A DNA stretch of 64,000 bases from Saussurea involucrata (GCA_033807775.1 CM066314.1:92048929-92112928); one strand, 5' to 3'. Shown: positions 44,929 to 57,460, counted from the stretch's first letter. Program-made: numbers and translations. Notes: generated by a model not told the origin, from the sequence alone.

Positions 44929-47498
44929 ATGGCATCTACTGAAGCTCCCACTGCTCAGTCCCCCACTACTGCTAAAAGTCTTGAACTCATCAAAGCCCCT
45001 CATGTCGGATTTAAACTCAAAGAAGTTACCGTTCAATGAAACAATCCATGTGCCCTCTTCACTTCCCTCCAAGGAACCAGATCACACACCTTGATGACGA
45101 TGTAAACTTCCTTCAGACCTGTCCTCCGTCGACAGCTCTGACTGTCAAACCTCCTGGTCATCGGAATCTACTAGCTCAGTTATGGTATACTACTAGAAGA
45201 GCTAAGATCACCTCCACCAAAGACTCCAAAAAGGAAATCGATGTCATCAACTTTGACACTGAACATGGTTCCTCAAAGGTCACCCCTGGCGCTATCAGGT
45301 GTGCCCTAGACCTCCCTGGTAGTTCCAAAGAAAAAACGATTCGTCCCTCTGCCAAATCCCAAAAACCCCGCTGATAGGGAAGCCCTCATTGCATTCTTTG
45401 ATGCAATGCAGTACGTATGGGGAACAGGGAGAGACAAACTCCCTGAGAAGAAGCTTTCCAAGATTGAGAAGTCCAAAATGCCCAACAAAATGAATTTCAT
45501 CTTCGCTCATCTGATCAACTGCATGATAGCTAAGGTTGGTTCCACTGACCAAGCCTCCAAACCCCAGCGAACTATGGGGTACGCACTGGTGAAGGGCCTA
45601 CACATCGATTGGGTCAAAATCATCTTTGACGACATGATGCTGAGAGTCGACGAAACAAAGAGACCAAGGATGGTTCCATATCCCAGGTTTCTCAGCGCTC
45701 TCATCTGACAAGAGGTCGGGGATAAATACACAGCGGTGGGCGACCTGAAACTCTTACAGGTTGGCACTAAGGTTCTAGACTACACGCCCATGCCAAACGA
45801 GGTACGTCTTACTACTCTCTTATCATTTCTCAATCCTCCCTCTTCTTCTACTTCTACAGCTACCTCCACGGTAATCCCAACCGATGGCACCCAGGCTGCA
45901 ACATCCACTCCTTCTCGAAAGAGAAAACACTCATCAACCACTCTTGGCCCTCCTAAGGCCATGAAAACCAAGGAGCAACCCCCCAAGTCTACTCAGGCTG
46001 AAGACTCCCCGACTCTTTCTCCACAAGAGCCGTTGGAAAGTTCAGTGGTACGCTCTGCCACAGTTTCTGAATCCACCCCTTCTATTCCCGCTTCATCGTC
46101 TCTAAACGCGGAGGTTAACTTGGAACAGAACCTCCCTCCCTCAGTACCTCCAAGTACTGTGGAAGTAATTCTCAATGGATCCAACGCTGAACCTGCTTCC
46201 CAATCCCTCTTCTCAACCTTCATTCCTGCTACAACTTCTTTGGTCACTCCACCTGTCTTTCCCCCATTCTCTACAACAAACATCATCCTCAGCGATACAA
46301 CTGCTGAAGCACTACAGATGATGATGGATAAAAACACAGGACCTGCATGACTTCTATGCATCAAGGATCTCTGGAAGGCGACATGGAACATTACTCAGGT
46401 TTTCAAAACTTCGATGACTTCGTCAACCATCCTACAGGTATACATAAAATCCTAAACACTCCTCTCTCTAGACCCCAAACTTCTGAGCTTTCCTTTGTTC
46501 ATAAGTTTTTATCTTTTACAGGTCCTAATTTGGGAGATATCGACACCTCTCTCAAGGATTTGACAACAAAAGTGGAATCTCTCACCACCATTCTCTCTAC
46601 AAACTCTTCAACAGTTATAAACGCTGGAGATGCTCTCAAGACACTCACCCCAGAGGTGAATGGAAAAGCTTTTAGTGTTGATCTGGAAAAGATGGAAGGT
46701 AGTCTCAAAAGTTGTTGAGACTCTCGCTGACAACTCTACCTCCATCAACAACCTGAACGCCACCAACAACACCCTATCCACAAACTTCACCACCCTGTCC
46801 AACGAAGTCACATCGTTGACGATAGTGGTTGGTAATCTTCAGGGAGAGGTGACTACTATAAAGTCAAAGGTGGGAACTGTGAAGACTCTTCTACAACAAA
46901 TCCTCGGTCGCCTGGATGCTCCAACATGTGCACCATCACACTTTACTCAGGTTGATCGAGAGGATCTTTAAAAGATCATTCCTGCTATTTCTGGCTTGGA
47001 AGACAGAATAGCAAGGATTGAAACTTGCGTTGGGATCACTAGCCTAGAAGACAGTAACCCAAAGCATGATGATGATGCTGCTGCTGCTACTGTTGTATCC
47101 TCCCCCTTCCATCATGTGGAAGAGGGGGGGGAGAAGAATCAAGAAGATCTTCCCCATAATGTTGAGGGGGAGACAACTGATGATAAACCTCAGGGAGTTG
47201 AAAACCATGAGGGAATTGAGTTCTCCCAACACAACGATAAATCTGAGGGGGAACAACTCGAAGAGGACGCTGATGTTGAAGTCCTAGAACCGTCCATTGA
47301 TGACGAAGAAGAAGAAGCTGAAGAAGAAGAAGAAGACGATGAAGACGTCGATATCGCTAATGATGAACCATCATCATCCCCTAAAGATGATGATGATGAT
47401 AACAATGATGAAGATATCGATTACTCCTTCCATCCCAGAAGGATCCCTTCTCAAAAAGGGGTAGTCTTCAAAGATACTTCAGGGGAGGGGACCACCAA
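44929..47498 (+). pseudogene. SV-4 ORF3, 5' part
   Basis: ATG 44929 has good context (cagaaATGG). The N-terminal domain is readable across two compensating frameshifts (near 45035 and 45318): FLQTCPPSTALTV, LLAQLWYTTRRAKI, NKMNFIFAHLINCM, then stops at 45706 and 46348 and another shift near 46700. A Ser/Thr/Pro-rich linker is followed by Ser/Thr/Asn-rich coiled-coil heptads (46510-46930, SNEVTSLTIVVGNLQGEV) and an extremely acidic Asp/Glu tract (47230-47420). It is interrupted at 47498 by GY-4; the frame continues correctly at 59035 when GY-4 and one ACCAA copy are set aside. Confidence 0.75.
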
Positions 47499-47939
47499 TG
47501 TAACAACCCGGTTTCCCAAACATGTTTCAAATAACATATATTGCATCACATTGTTACATTCATAAAAAGAAATTACCAAACAATTCACGTACGGTCCCAG
47601 CAGTCTCGAAACGATACAACATAACACCTATTCAGTTCCTAATCCTTGTCAGCTATTAACCCCGCCTTACACATTAATTCTTCCCTTTGCTAACGAACGA
47701 TCCTCAACCTGGAATACATATTTTTAAAACAGAAACGATGAGGGTTAGACCTAATGGTCCAGTGAGAAAATCCCTGTCAGTTGAAACTTGCCAAGAATCC
47801 AATTAAGTAAAACATTTTTAATACAAACACACATATATTACACGTAATTAAATACCAACCAAGACTTGCGTTTCGTATCCACTCAATCCCCCCTTATTCC
47901 TCCACAATTGGCCAAACTAGTGGTTGCAAGCCAACTAGT
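47499..47939 (-). repeat. GY-4 3' LTR, truncated
   Basis: It matches 57463-57903 with three visible substitutions, then switches abruptly after ccaactagt to SV-5 integrase sequence. Confidence 0.95.
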
Positions 47940-50783
47940 GCTTCATAGTTGTCCCAGACCTTTGCATATGCTTCATGTGGATCTCTGTGGTCCAATCTCT
48001 GTGCAAAGTCTGTCGGGCAAGAAGTATATTCTTGTTTTAATTGATGAATATTCTAGATATACCTGGATTGAGTAAAATCTGATGTCCCAGAGATTCTGAT
48101 AAGTTTGTTGAAAAGGATACAGGTTCTGTTAGATCTGAATATACAGAAGTTGAGAAGTGATAATGGGACAGAATTCAAAAATGTCAAAATTGATGCCTAC
48201 CTGACAGAGGAAGGTATCTCCCAAAACTTCTCAGCAGCAAGAACTCCACAACAAAATGGAGTTGAGAGAAAGAACAGAACTCTGGTAGAAGCCGCCAGAA
48301 CCATGTTAGCTGGCTCTGTCCTTCCAATGAACTTCTGGGCAGAAGCAGTCTCAACAGCATGTTTTACCCAAAACAGAGCTGTAATAGTGAAAATATTCAA
48401 GAAGACTCCTTATGAACTCATCAACAAAAGAAGACCAAATGTGAAATTCTTTCATGTTTTTGGCTGTAAATGTTACATATTGAATGACAGAGATCATCTG
48501 GGAAAGTTTGATAAGAAAGCAGACGAAGGAATCTTTATTGGTTATTCCTTAACCTCTAAAGCCTACAGAGTCTACAACTCTAGATGTCAGGTCATTCAAG
48601 AAAGTGTAAATGTGTCCTTTGATGAAAGCACATCAAGATTCTCTGATCGAAAATCAACAGAGGGGACACATACAGAGCAGAAGAAGACAAGTTCTTCAAA
48701 AACAAGGGAAGAAGACATAAATCTTATGTTCAACGATTTTTTCAATGATGATGATTCCTCTGATAAGGTCAACAGAGGAGATCAAGCTCAGAACTCAACA
48801 GAACAAAATCTGACAGGTACATCTCTCACTGGTCCCTCCAATATTTCACCAACTACTTCTCTGTCTACAGGAGTGATACAGAGAAATGAGGAACCACATC
48901 AGAGCGAAAGAGAACATGAACAAGAGCCATCATCACCTCTGCTAACTAATATTGGCAAAGACTCCTTGTTTGAAAGCTCACCTTCACAGAGCCCTGTTAA
49001 TGACTCTCAGAGCAATGAGGCCACTCTCCAGAGTCGTGTGCCACAGAGCTCTGATCCCAATCAACAGAGCTCTGACGCTGAAGATCGTCTTTTCACATCA
49101 GAAGCACAAACCCCACCTATTGTCCATGCTCCCATGACGCGATGGACAAAGGATCACCCTCATCATCTGATTATTGGTGTTGCTGAAGATGGTGTGAAGA
49201 CTAGATCGGCCACAATCAATGAAGCTTTCTTTGTGAATTTTTTAAGCATGATTGAGCCGAAGAAGGTTTCTGAAGCCCTAGAGGACCCAAATTGGATAGA
49301 AGCTATGCAAAAAGAGCTTCTGGAATTCGAGAGAAATAAATTCTGGTCCTTGGTTCCACTCCCAAAAGGCAAAACGGCCATTGGAACCAAGTGGGTGTTT
49401 ATAAACAAAAAGGATGAAGATGGGATAATCATCAGAAACAAAGCCCGTCTGGTTGCAAAGGGATACATACAGGAAGAAGGAATTGACTATGACGAAACCT
49501 TTACACCTGTGGCTAGGCTAGAAGCTATCAGAACTTTCTAGCCTATGCTGCTCATAAAGGTTTTAAGGTCTACCAAATGGATGTCAAGTCTGCCTTTCTG
49601 AATGGCAAACTGCAAGAAGAAGTTTATGTCCAGCAACCACCTGGTTTTGAATGTTCAGAGTTTCCAGACTACGTTTACAAGTTAGACAAAGCTCTCTATG
49701 GCCTTAAGCAAGCTCCCAGAGCCTGGTATGAAACTCTGTCCAAATTTCTGTTGATCAATCACTTCAAGAAAGGTACAGTCGATAAAACTCTATTCTTTAG
49801 GAGGTATAAGAATGATATACTTCTGGTACAAATATATGTTGATGATATTATTTTCGGGTCTACAAGGCAGGAGTACTGTGACAAGTTTGAGAGTTTAATG
49901 AAAAGTGGATTTTAAAATGAGCATGATGGGAGAACTTTCTTTCTTCCTTGGTTTACAAGTTAAACAATCAGACAGAGGGACTTTTATAAGTCAGTCCAAA
50001 TACATCTCTGACATGTTGAAGAAATATAAGCTCAATGATTCAAAACCTAAGAAAACTCCTATTGCCACTGGAGTTAAACTTGACGTAGATTTTAATGGTG
50101 AACCAACAGATGTCAAGTACTACGGAGGCATGATATGGTCACTTCTATACTTGACTGCCAGCAGACCTGATATAATGTTTGCAACCTGTCTCTGTGCCAG
50201 ATTTCAGGCTAATCCAAAAGAGACTCATTTAACTGCTGTCAAACATATTTTTAAATATCTGAAAGGGACTCAATTTTTGGGTCTCTGGTATCCTCTTAAC
50301 TCTGGTTTCGAGCTTGTAGCATATACATATTCAGACTATGGAGGATGCAAGAATGACAGAAAGAGTACTTCTGGTAGGTGCCAACTACTTGGAGAAAAGT
50401 TGGTGAGTTGGACATCCAAGAAACAGAACTGTGTTTCAACCTCTACAGCAGAAGCAGAATATGTTGCTGCTGCTAGCTGTTGCTCTCAAGTGATTTGGAT
50501 GAAAACGCAACTCAAAGATTATGGTCTGGAGTATGGTAAAATTCCAATTCTATGTGACTCCAAGAGTGCCATTGCCATAACTGCAAATCCAGTTCAGCAC
50601 TCAAAGACTAAGCACATCGACATAAGGTATCACTTCATAAAGGATCATGTTGAAAAAGGAACTATTGAAATGTACTTTGTTTCAACAGGCTTCCAGCTTG
50701 CTGACTTGTTTACAAAAGCCCTTGATGAAAGGAGATTTAACTTCCTAATCAGCAAACTGGGAATGCTGAACTTGTCCTCCTAA
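47940..50783 (+). pseudogene. pol: SV-5 pol: integrase (partial), RT, RNase H
   Basis: Integrase starts at CPRPLHMLHVDLCGP (first catalytic Asp), followed by LRSDNGTEF and NGVERKNRT (catalytic Glu retained; one Val codon lost before it). A deletion near 48075 shifts the frame. RT spans about 49230-49900 with IGTKWVFINKKDE, DVKSAFLNG, YGLKQAPRAWYE and VDDIIFGS. One base is lost near 49535 and one gained near 49910. RNase H (to the stop at 50781) has STAEAEYVAAASCCSQ, but the first Asp of the usual YTDSDY is Tyr (YTYSDY). High similarity to SV-2 pol places both in one family. Confidence 0.92.
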
Positions 50784-51675
50784 CTCTGTTCAAAATCAAC
50801 AGAGGCTCTGATGTTCCTACCAGAGCTCTGTCAAATAGTTGGGTAGGCTAGTTCAACAGAACTCTATTGTTCACCAGAGCTCTGTCAAGCATATTCTTTC
50901 TTCAACACGCTCTGTGAACATTCTGTTTGTATATAATTTTAAATGTACAAAAAGTTTTTTTAGCTCAATTTTCAAGGGGGAGCTTTAAAAAAAATTGCAT
51001 GGTTTTAGGGGGAGAAAGTCAGTACTCAAACGTTCAAATCCAAATTGATTGCTTTTTGTTCTTCATTGACAAATATCCTTGAAGAAAGGAGGAAAACCTG
51101 TTCTGATGAATATCTTTATGATAAAGAATCTGCCAGAACTCTGACTTCACAACAGAACCTCTGTTGTTTCTCATCAGAGCTCTGTTGTTTGTCAGTTCTC
51201 GGTTCCTCTTCACATCAGAACAGAATTTTAAATGTTGTAAAGATAAAGGAACAACATATTGGGTCACTCAATAGAAGCAACTTAACAAAGCTCCATCAGA
51301 GCTCTGTTAGTTTGTTCTGCCACGTCATCAGAACACGTCATCAGAGGTGCGAGTTATTTCTAAACGTCAACCACTTGTTACCCACACATCTCTAACCGCG
51401 ACGGTTTACTTGCACAAAAGTGGTCAGAACAAATCCACATGGCAATCTCTAATTGAAAGCTAAACCACTAGCTGTCCCCATGATACATATTCCAGGCCAT
51501 TCCACCTTCTGACACTCGAGTGCCTACAGTATCTGCGTCGATTTCCCGGCCACAAGCTCTGACTATAAATATCCAAAGCCTTGACCCATTTATTTTCTAA
51601 ACTTCCCAACCCTTTCACCTTTCCCTCTTTTATTTAAATCCTCAGTATTCTTCAAGAAAACCCAAACCTGCAACA
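50784..51675 (+). other. SV-5 pol-ORF3 spacer and ORF3 leader
   Basis: Non-coding, 892 bp, dense in cagagctctgt palindromes (50800-51310). Two PPT-like tracts (aagggggagc at 50975, agggggagaa at 51008) and a TATA box at 51564-51571 are present. The ATG-free leader reaches the ORF3 start. Confidence 0.7.
51564..51571 (+). promoter_or_regulatory. Candidate internal TATA box for SV-5 ORF3
   Basis: TATAAATA, 112 bp before the ORF3 ATG. No ATG occurs between the expected start (about 51595) and 51676, and the leader is C/T-rich. Confidence 0.5.
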
Positions 51676-54600
51676 ATGGCGGAACCTCAAAACTCTGCTG
51701 ATTCAAGCCGAATAGAACCCACAGATGATATCATTGTTCTTCCATACGAGTTTGCTGACAACAACTACAAATTCGATCCTACTCCATGACTCTATCTACC
51801 CCTATATCACATTTTTATTGAGTTCTTTAGAAACTCTGACATCTTCAGAGCCCTAACAGAGTTCGATGACCACCTTCCAGCGATCTATGTTCAACAATGG
51901 TGGACCACATGCTAATACATCGAAGAACAAGACGGGATAATAGGGAGCGTCAATGCGATTAATGGAGTAGCGGGAACAATCCGCATTAGAGCAAGTACCT
52001 TCAGAAGAATCTTCCGAATGAAAACCAAGAGACAGCTAGGAATAGACGCCTATGAGAAACCACCAAAAACAGTTGTTCTTCTTGACTTTATGAAGTTTCT
52101 GGGTTACAAGAAGGATCTGAATAGGATTGGAGAGTTCAAGCGACAAAATCTACCCACTATGTGGAATTTCATGTTCTCCACCTTAAACAGAACCCTTACC
52201 AGCAAATCGGGTAGTCAAGACCAAGCCACAACAGAAATCCTACAAATCATGTATGGATTATTTTTCAATCGAAACTTTGACTACGCCAGCATTCTCTACA
52301 ACGATCTTCTTTCAGCTGTCAACACAAAAACCTCATCCATCGCAAGAGGAGGAGTCGTTGGAACTCACAAGTTCCTGAAGATGATCAAGTTTCCACGCTT
52401 TATAAGTCTGGTGATCAGAAGAGCTTTCGACAGACTTGAACTAACTCATCAGGGTCGTTCAACACCTGTTTGGACAATGTCAAAATTCCACCCCACCACT
52501 TCTGGCGAATACCCCTTCATAAGAAGAATTCCAGGTACAATGCTTGCTCTTATCGCCCCTGACAATATCTCTATCCACAACTATCAGAGTGCTGCTAAAC
52601 CTCAAGAACCTGAGGTGAGAACCCCAACATACTTAGGATCTGAGCCTTCTTTGGAGAGCTTGAGTGAGGAGATTGGTGAGGAAACTAACAGAACAGAGGC
52701 AAGAGTACCCGAAGTGGGGTCTTCCTCTAGAAGAGAGGAATTAGAGAACAGAGCATCTCCTAGAAAGGATGTTCATGAGGAAGTACAAGAAACACCAGAG
52801 GTAGAAACTATCTCCTCTGATAGTGATGAGCAGGAGGGAAACATCAGAGAGAATCCAGAGAGTTCTACAGCCATAGGAGTCGAGGATAATGAGAGAATAG
52901 AAAAAGATGCTCAACATACCACATCTGAGGTTAACCTTGACCAAAATCCCAGTGCTTCCACACAATCTAATCCTGGTGATCAAGACCAAAGGATTATTGA
53001 AACAGAGGTGCACACCTCGAACCCCAACCAGCCTATACCATCAGAGACACCTCTTGATGCCTCTGATACGCACGAAGCCGGGGAAACCATCTTTGCTAGT
53101 GATGTTCATTCGCCCCAGAACATCAATAGGTAACCTCCACACGATGGTGCCTCTGTGGCTCATTTAGAGTCCACACAAAATAGACCAGAGATCTTTGTAA
53201 TCTCACGTAGTATCTGTCCGACTCAGGGACAATGGGAGACCATAGTAGAACAAGGGAAGACATTGCTTGATCCAAATGCTTCCCATCACACCAGATTTCC
53301 TTCTTCAGAACCTGAGCTGGAAGAGGAAACTTTGGTCAGAACACCTGTAGTTGTTTCCCCTCAAAGGGAACATCAAGGATCGGGTGGAAGTCCTCCAAGA
53401 GCCAACATTAACACAACTCTTGATGGAGGCGCCTCTGAACTCGAGGCAGAATTGGATCCATGTGTTGGAACCAAGGAAACCCCCGTTGACACTGTCACAA
53501 GAGCAGAGTTCGAAAGCTTCTGTGATAGTATCAACAACTCTTTGAACGAGTATAAACTTATCAATGAATAAAAGGAGGAGCTGATCCGCAAGGAAAATGC
53601 TTCTCTTAGGGAAGAACTGCTGAACATCTCAAACAAGCATGATGAAATAACTCGAAAATATGCCGAAGCTGAAGCACTCAGAACAGAGTCTGAACGGGTC
53701 AGAGGAGAAGAGATTGCGAAGCTGACAACAGAGATAGCCGATCTAAGATCAGTCAGATCAGAGGAAGTTCAAAAGACTTCATCAAATCTTGCAGACCTAA
53801 AGCGACTCATAACAGAGAACCATACAGCGCAGATGAATAGAACCTTTCCCATTCCCACGGTTATTCTTTCAGAATCAAATGTCAGAACCTTGACAGAGAT
53901 AATCACCAACTCTGTTAAGGAATCCATAAAAGAAGCAACCACCTCATCTGCTACTCCACTCAACATCTCCAGCCCTAACCCAAATGACCTACCCATGACA
54001 GTTGGCCAAATGGGAGACTTCAGAAAATCAGTTCTCAGCCGAATGATGACGATCTCATCAAAATTTGTAATGAAAGCTAAGGCAACAGAACAGCATGTGA
54101 AAGTGTCTCTTGATACTCACAAGGTCAACTTTGAGGCTCAAGTAGAAGAAATTAGAGCTGCTGCAACAGAGGTAGAAGATGTAATGACAAAGGCAGCCTC
54201 AAATTTTACTAATATTATTTTACAGGCTACCTCTACATCAAAAAGACATGCAGAAGAAGCACCCACAGAGGAACCCTCAAGCAAGAGACACAAAGCCGGT
54301 CTGAAGTTTGTTGTTCCGTCCTCACCAAAATCTCGACTTGAATCCTCTGGCGATGATGATGATTTTGAAGATGCTCAAGAAGGTCAGTCAGACGATCAAC
54401 TGGGTGAGTCCTCAGAACAACAAAAGGGGGAGAATAAGGAAAAGGAGAAGGAGGAGGAAAAGGAGAGAGAGAAGAAGAAAGAGGCAGAAAAGGAGAAAGA
54501 GAAGGAGAGAGAAAAGAAGAAAGAGGCAGAGAAGGAGAAAGAGGTTGAAAAAGAAAGAGAAGCCAAGGGTAAAGGGAAAATCACAGAAGCAACTGAGGCA

Positions 54601-55683
54601 GAGACTACAGAAGGAGAAAAGGGGATGACAGATATGACTGAAGTGGCTTTTGACTACATGTTCAAGAACAGAGTCATCAAACCGACAGAAGAGTCAACAC
54701 AAGAACCACCAGAGATCATCTGCCTAGATACCCCTCCTACTTCTCCAACAAAAGAACCTGAGATGACAGACCCATCCTCTGCTGAAGGACAAATAAGTCC
54801 AGCCCAATCTGCTCACATCGACATTCTTATGGCAGAAACCCATGAAGACCCAAACCCAACGGTAACAGAACAGAACCCAGAAGCCTCTACCTCTCATACC
54901 GAAAAAACTGTCTTAGAAACGGTATTTGCATTTCTATATGCTGACAGAGACATCATCCCTGTAAATGTCATACCCATTAACCCTTACCTCAACCCTATCA
55001 GAATAAACACCATTTCTGATGCAAGGCTAAAGTTCATCCAAACCAAGTCAAATCAGAACAGAGCCATCAATATAAACTTCGGTATCCGCAAAATTCTGGA
55101 CATCAAGCACAAGAAGTTTCAACACGACAGGGTCACTTACCATGCGTATACTGTGGAATCAACAGAAGGCAGAAATGAAATCTTCAATGACAATGATATT
55201 GTCCTTCTGAACCCATATGACCTGATCTTACTCCACGCATATTGCTTGAACTTCTCAGAAAGATACACACCGGCCAGAACTGCACTACCAGAAGTCAGAT
55301 TCGCTATGCAAGAGCACATCAATCTCAGAATACAGATTGATTATCAACTTGGCATAGAGTTTGAAGTAGAGAAACTAGCGATTGCACCTCCAAATGAAAA
55401 CCTTGAGGGCTATGGCCATCACAGAACTGGAACCGTAGTGGAAGATCCTCCAGTCTTTGTCTGCAGACAGAAGGGCATAAAGAAGGCCATCAGAGCAGCT
55501 GAAGCCCACAAGTACTCAAGTGAGTCGTTAGTATACCTCAAGAATATAATCCAAGATCTCCCAAGAAACAAGTGTCCAGAAGAACAGCAGAAACTCTTCA
55601 TTGACCAGATTGATCTGATGCTGGACTTCCGTACTCTAATCAGAAGATTCGACAGAATTCTAAGGGGAGATAATTTTTCTTAA
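51676..55683 (+). pseudogene. SV-5 ORF3 (envelope-like), nearly full length
   Basis: One frame of 1,336 codons starts in strong context (caacaATGGCG), with stops at 51787, 51913, 53131 and 53569 and no frameshift. The N-terminal domain has QQWWTTC, LPTMWNFMFSTLNRTLTSKSG and MYGLFFNRNFDYASILYND, clearly related to SV-2 and SV-3 ORF3. An acidic/Ser-rich linker and a coiled coil (about 53480-53830) follow, then a second helical region. An almost pure Lys/Glu/Arg helix spans nt 54430-54570. The C-terminal domain of about 250 aa (FAFLYADRDIIPVN to LRRGDNFS-like end) is present. No convincing signal peptide or membrane segment is seen. Confidence 0.8.
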
Positions 55684-55808
55684 ATGTACGAGTCTTTTAA
55701 TCTTCTTGTAACATTCCAAAAGATTAGTGCAAGGTTTCGACAGAGGTAAAATTTCTCTGTTCTTTTGTTTAAATCTCTGTCAAATGTAAATTTTTATTTT
55801 CAATACTT

Positions 55809-55818
55809 AGGGGGAGAT
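55809..55818 (+). other. SV-5 polypurine tract
   Basis: agggggagat directly before the LTR start TGTTAGCC. Confidence 0.85.
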
Positions 55819-55917
55819 TGTTAGCCCCAAGTATCTGTTATGTAAGTATTAAAAATAGTTTAAGTCAGAAGACCAACAGAGATCAGACAGAAGACTTGGA
55901 AGAAGTTCATCAAGAAG

Positions 55918-56045
55918 ACCAACAGAGCTCAACAGAGCTCTGTCAGATCCAACAGAGCTCAACAGAGCTCTGTCGAAGACTTCCAACAGAAGAACAAGTA
56001 TTCAACAGAAGACCAACAGAGCTCTTTCAACAGAGCTCTGGTGAA
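55918..56045. repeat. CAGAGCTCTG palindrome cluster in the SV-5 LTR
   Basis: At least six copies of caacagagctc, several completing the palindrome acagagctctgt, occur within 130 bp. The same motif recurs in the spacer and in the coding parts of SV-5 and, in relaxed form, SV-2. Confidence 0.9.
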
Positions 56046-56193
56046 GTGAAGGCCTCTGTCAGCCTAAGTCTGGAAGGATATCCCAAGTGTTAGACAAGTG
56101 TCCATACTTTCCACGTATGCCCTAAAATAGAAGACATACTTTCCACGTGTCATTCTAGGGTACGATAGTACACTGTCTATGCTTTTTCAGGGC

Positions 56194-56202
56194 TATATAT
56201 AG
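56194..56202 (+). promoter_or_regulatory. TATA box in SV-5 LTR
   Basis: gctatatatagtg, mid-LTR, a plausible genomic promoter. Confidence 0.55.
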
Positions 56203-56537
56203 TGAGGTAGTGGAACAAACAATAGTAAGCTTTGGGAAGAGTAGTTTTTCCACAATTGTTTAAGCACACACTGCAGCAATCCCGAGCACTACCTCCGTAC
56301 GATATTGTTGTCCTATGAGATTTCCGAACACGCTTTAACATGTTCTTGGTGTGATTCATTATCAATATATGAGCAGCTTTTATATCTGATCTTGTTACCA
56401 TTTTACTGTTCAATATTTGATTCTCATAGTTCATTTATCGATTATACAATCACTCATGTTAATGGTTTTATTCAATATGCTCCCGCTGTCTATTTTACTA
56501 CCATTAATATGATACAACGTGAATCTGGGAACCTACA

Positions 56538-57448
56538 CATATGATAACGGGTTATCACCTTGATCACTAATAGCTTTTCCTTACTAATCACTCCCAAAAA
56601 CAATCTTCACTTTCTAGTTCAATTATCCCTGATTTCTCACTTAAATTTATCCTAAGCAATATCATAATGAATAAGCATACTAAATTCGATATCATCCAAA
56701 ATATTTGTTACACTCTTACTAAATTAGAACCAACCTCATTTAACACCAAATGCTTCCAAACCTACACTCTTACTAAGCCTTATCGGAATTAATTCATATA
56801 TCCTTAATATAAAACTTGTTAACAAACGGAAACTTTAAATCAATCACTCGACAATCTCTTCTTTCATCATAACTACTTATTCCAATATATACCGAATTAC
56901 CGTGGATCACTTATCACTACCTAATCGACAATTTTAACAAAAATCAAGTTCCAAACCATCCTATACTTACTACTACCTCAAATTCCGACAACATTATCAA
57001 AAATAACATAATAGGCACTCCATTCCTATCTATATTACCAATACAATTATCAAATTCTTTTCTAACGCATATAAGAAACAAAAGATTGAAAATACAATTA
57101 ATCAGTTTGTACCGTAGTCAAATAGCACTTTAGCACATGTAGAGTTTATATAAATATACCTGTCTTCGTCTCTATCCATACGTCGAGACCGACTTGCCAC
57201 TCTGTAGATTTCAACAAGGTTAATATACACATAGGCACATACCCCATATAATAAGGTATTGCAGTCCAATCATGTAACTGTAAGTTCACAATTACACTGG
57301 CCAGGTGTAACTCGAATTTACCTTACATGATGTTCCTTCTACCTTGTTATACTTAATATCCCAAGGTTCTAAAATAATAGGGACATCCTACTTAACATGC
57401 AGTTTAAGTCTAGGTACATATACTAATACCTAAATCCCTTAAACTAGG
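56538..57448 (-). other. GY-4 leader between SV-5 and the PBS
   Basis: About 0.9 kb, AT-rich, non-coding. The PBS-proximal 270 bp match the GY-1 leader (8003-8275). No gag start is seen. Confidence 0.7.
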
Positions 57449-57460
57449 GCTCTGATACCA
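57449..57460 (-). other. GY-4 primer-binding site
   Basis: The plus strand reads gctctgatacca (minus TGGTATCAGAGC), 2 bp from the LTR. Confidence 0.92.

Larger units (their letters stand above)
47940..56537 (+). mobile_element. SV-5: Sirevirus-type element within GY-4, 5' end lost
   Basis: Integrase (from inside the domain), RT, RNase H, spacer, ORF3, PPT and 3' LTR are present in order. The 5' LTR, gag, protease and pre-integrase region are missing, removed with part of the GY-4 3' LTR by one deletion at 47939/47940. The right LTR end abuts GY-4 leader sequence. Confidence 0.9.
55819..56537 (+). repeat. SV-5 3' LTR
   Basis: It starts TGTTAGCCCCAAG and probably ends gggaacctaca, by analogy with the SV-2 LTR end gggaaccaaca; the end is uncertain by a few bases. 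It contains a cluster of cagagctc palindromes (55918-56045) and a TATA box. Confidence 0.75.

Noticed and set aside
47190..47405. Ser-rich minus-strand open frame
   Set aside because: Antisense of the GAA/GAT-rich acidic tract of SV-4 ORF3; low complexity only.
54308..54628. Lys/Arg-rich 106-aa open frame
   Set aside because: Frame-shifted shadow of the Lys/Glu repeat in SV-5 ORF3.
56538..57448. Possible small genes in the GY-4 leader
   Set aside because: AT-rich with scattered short frames only, and the proximal part aligns to non-coding GY-1 leader.
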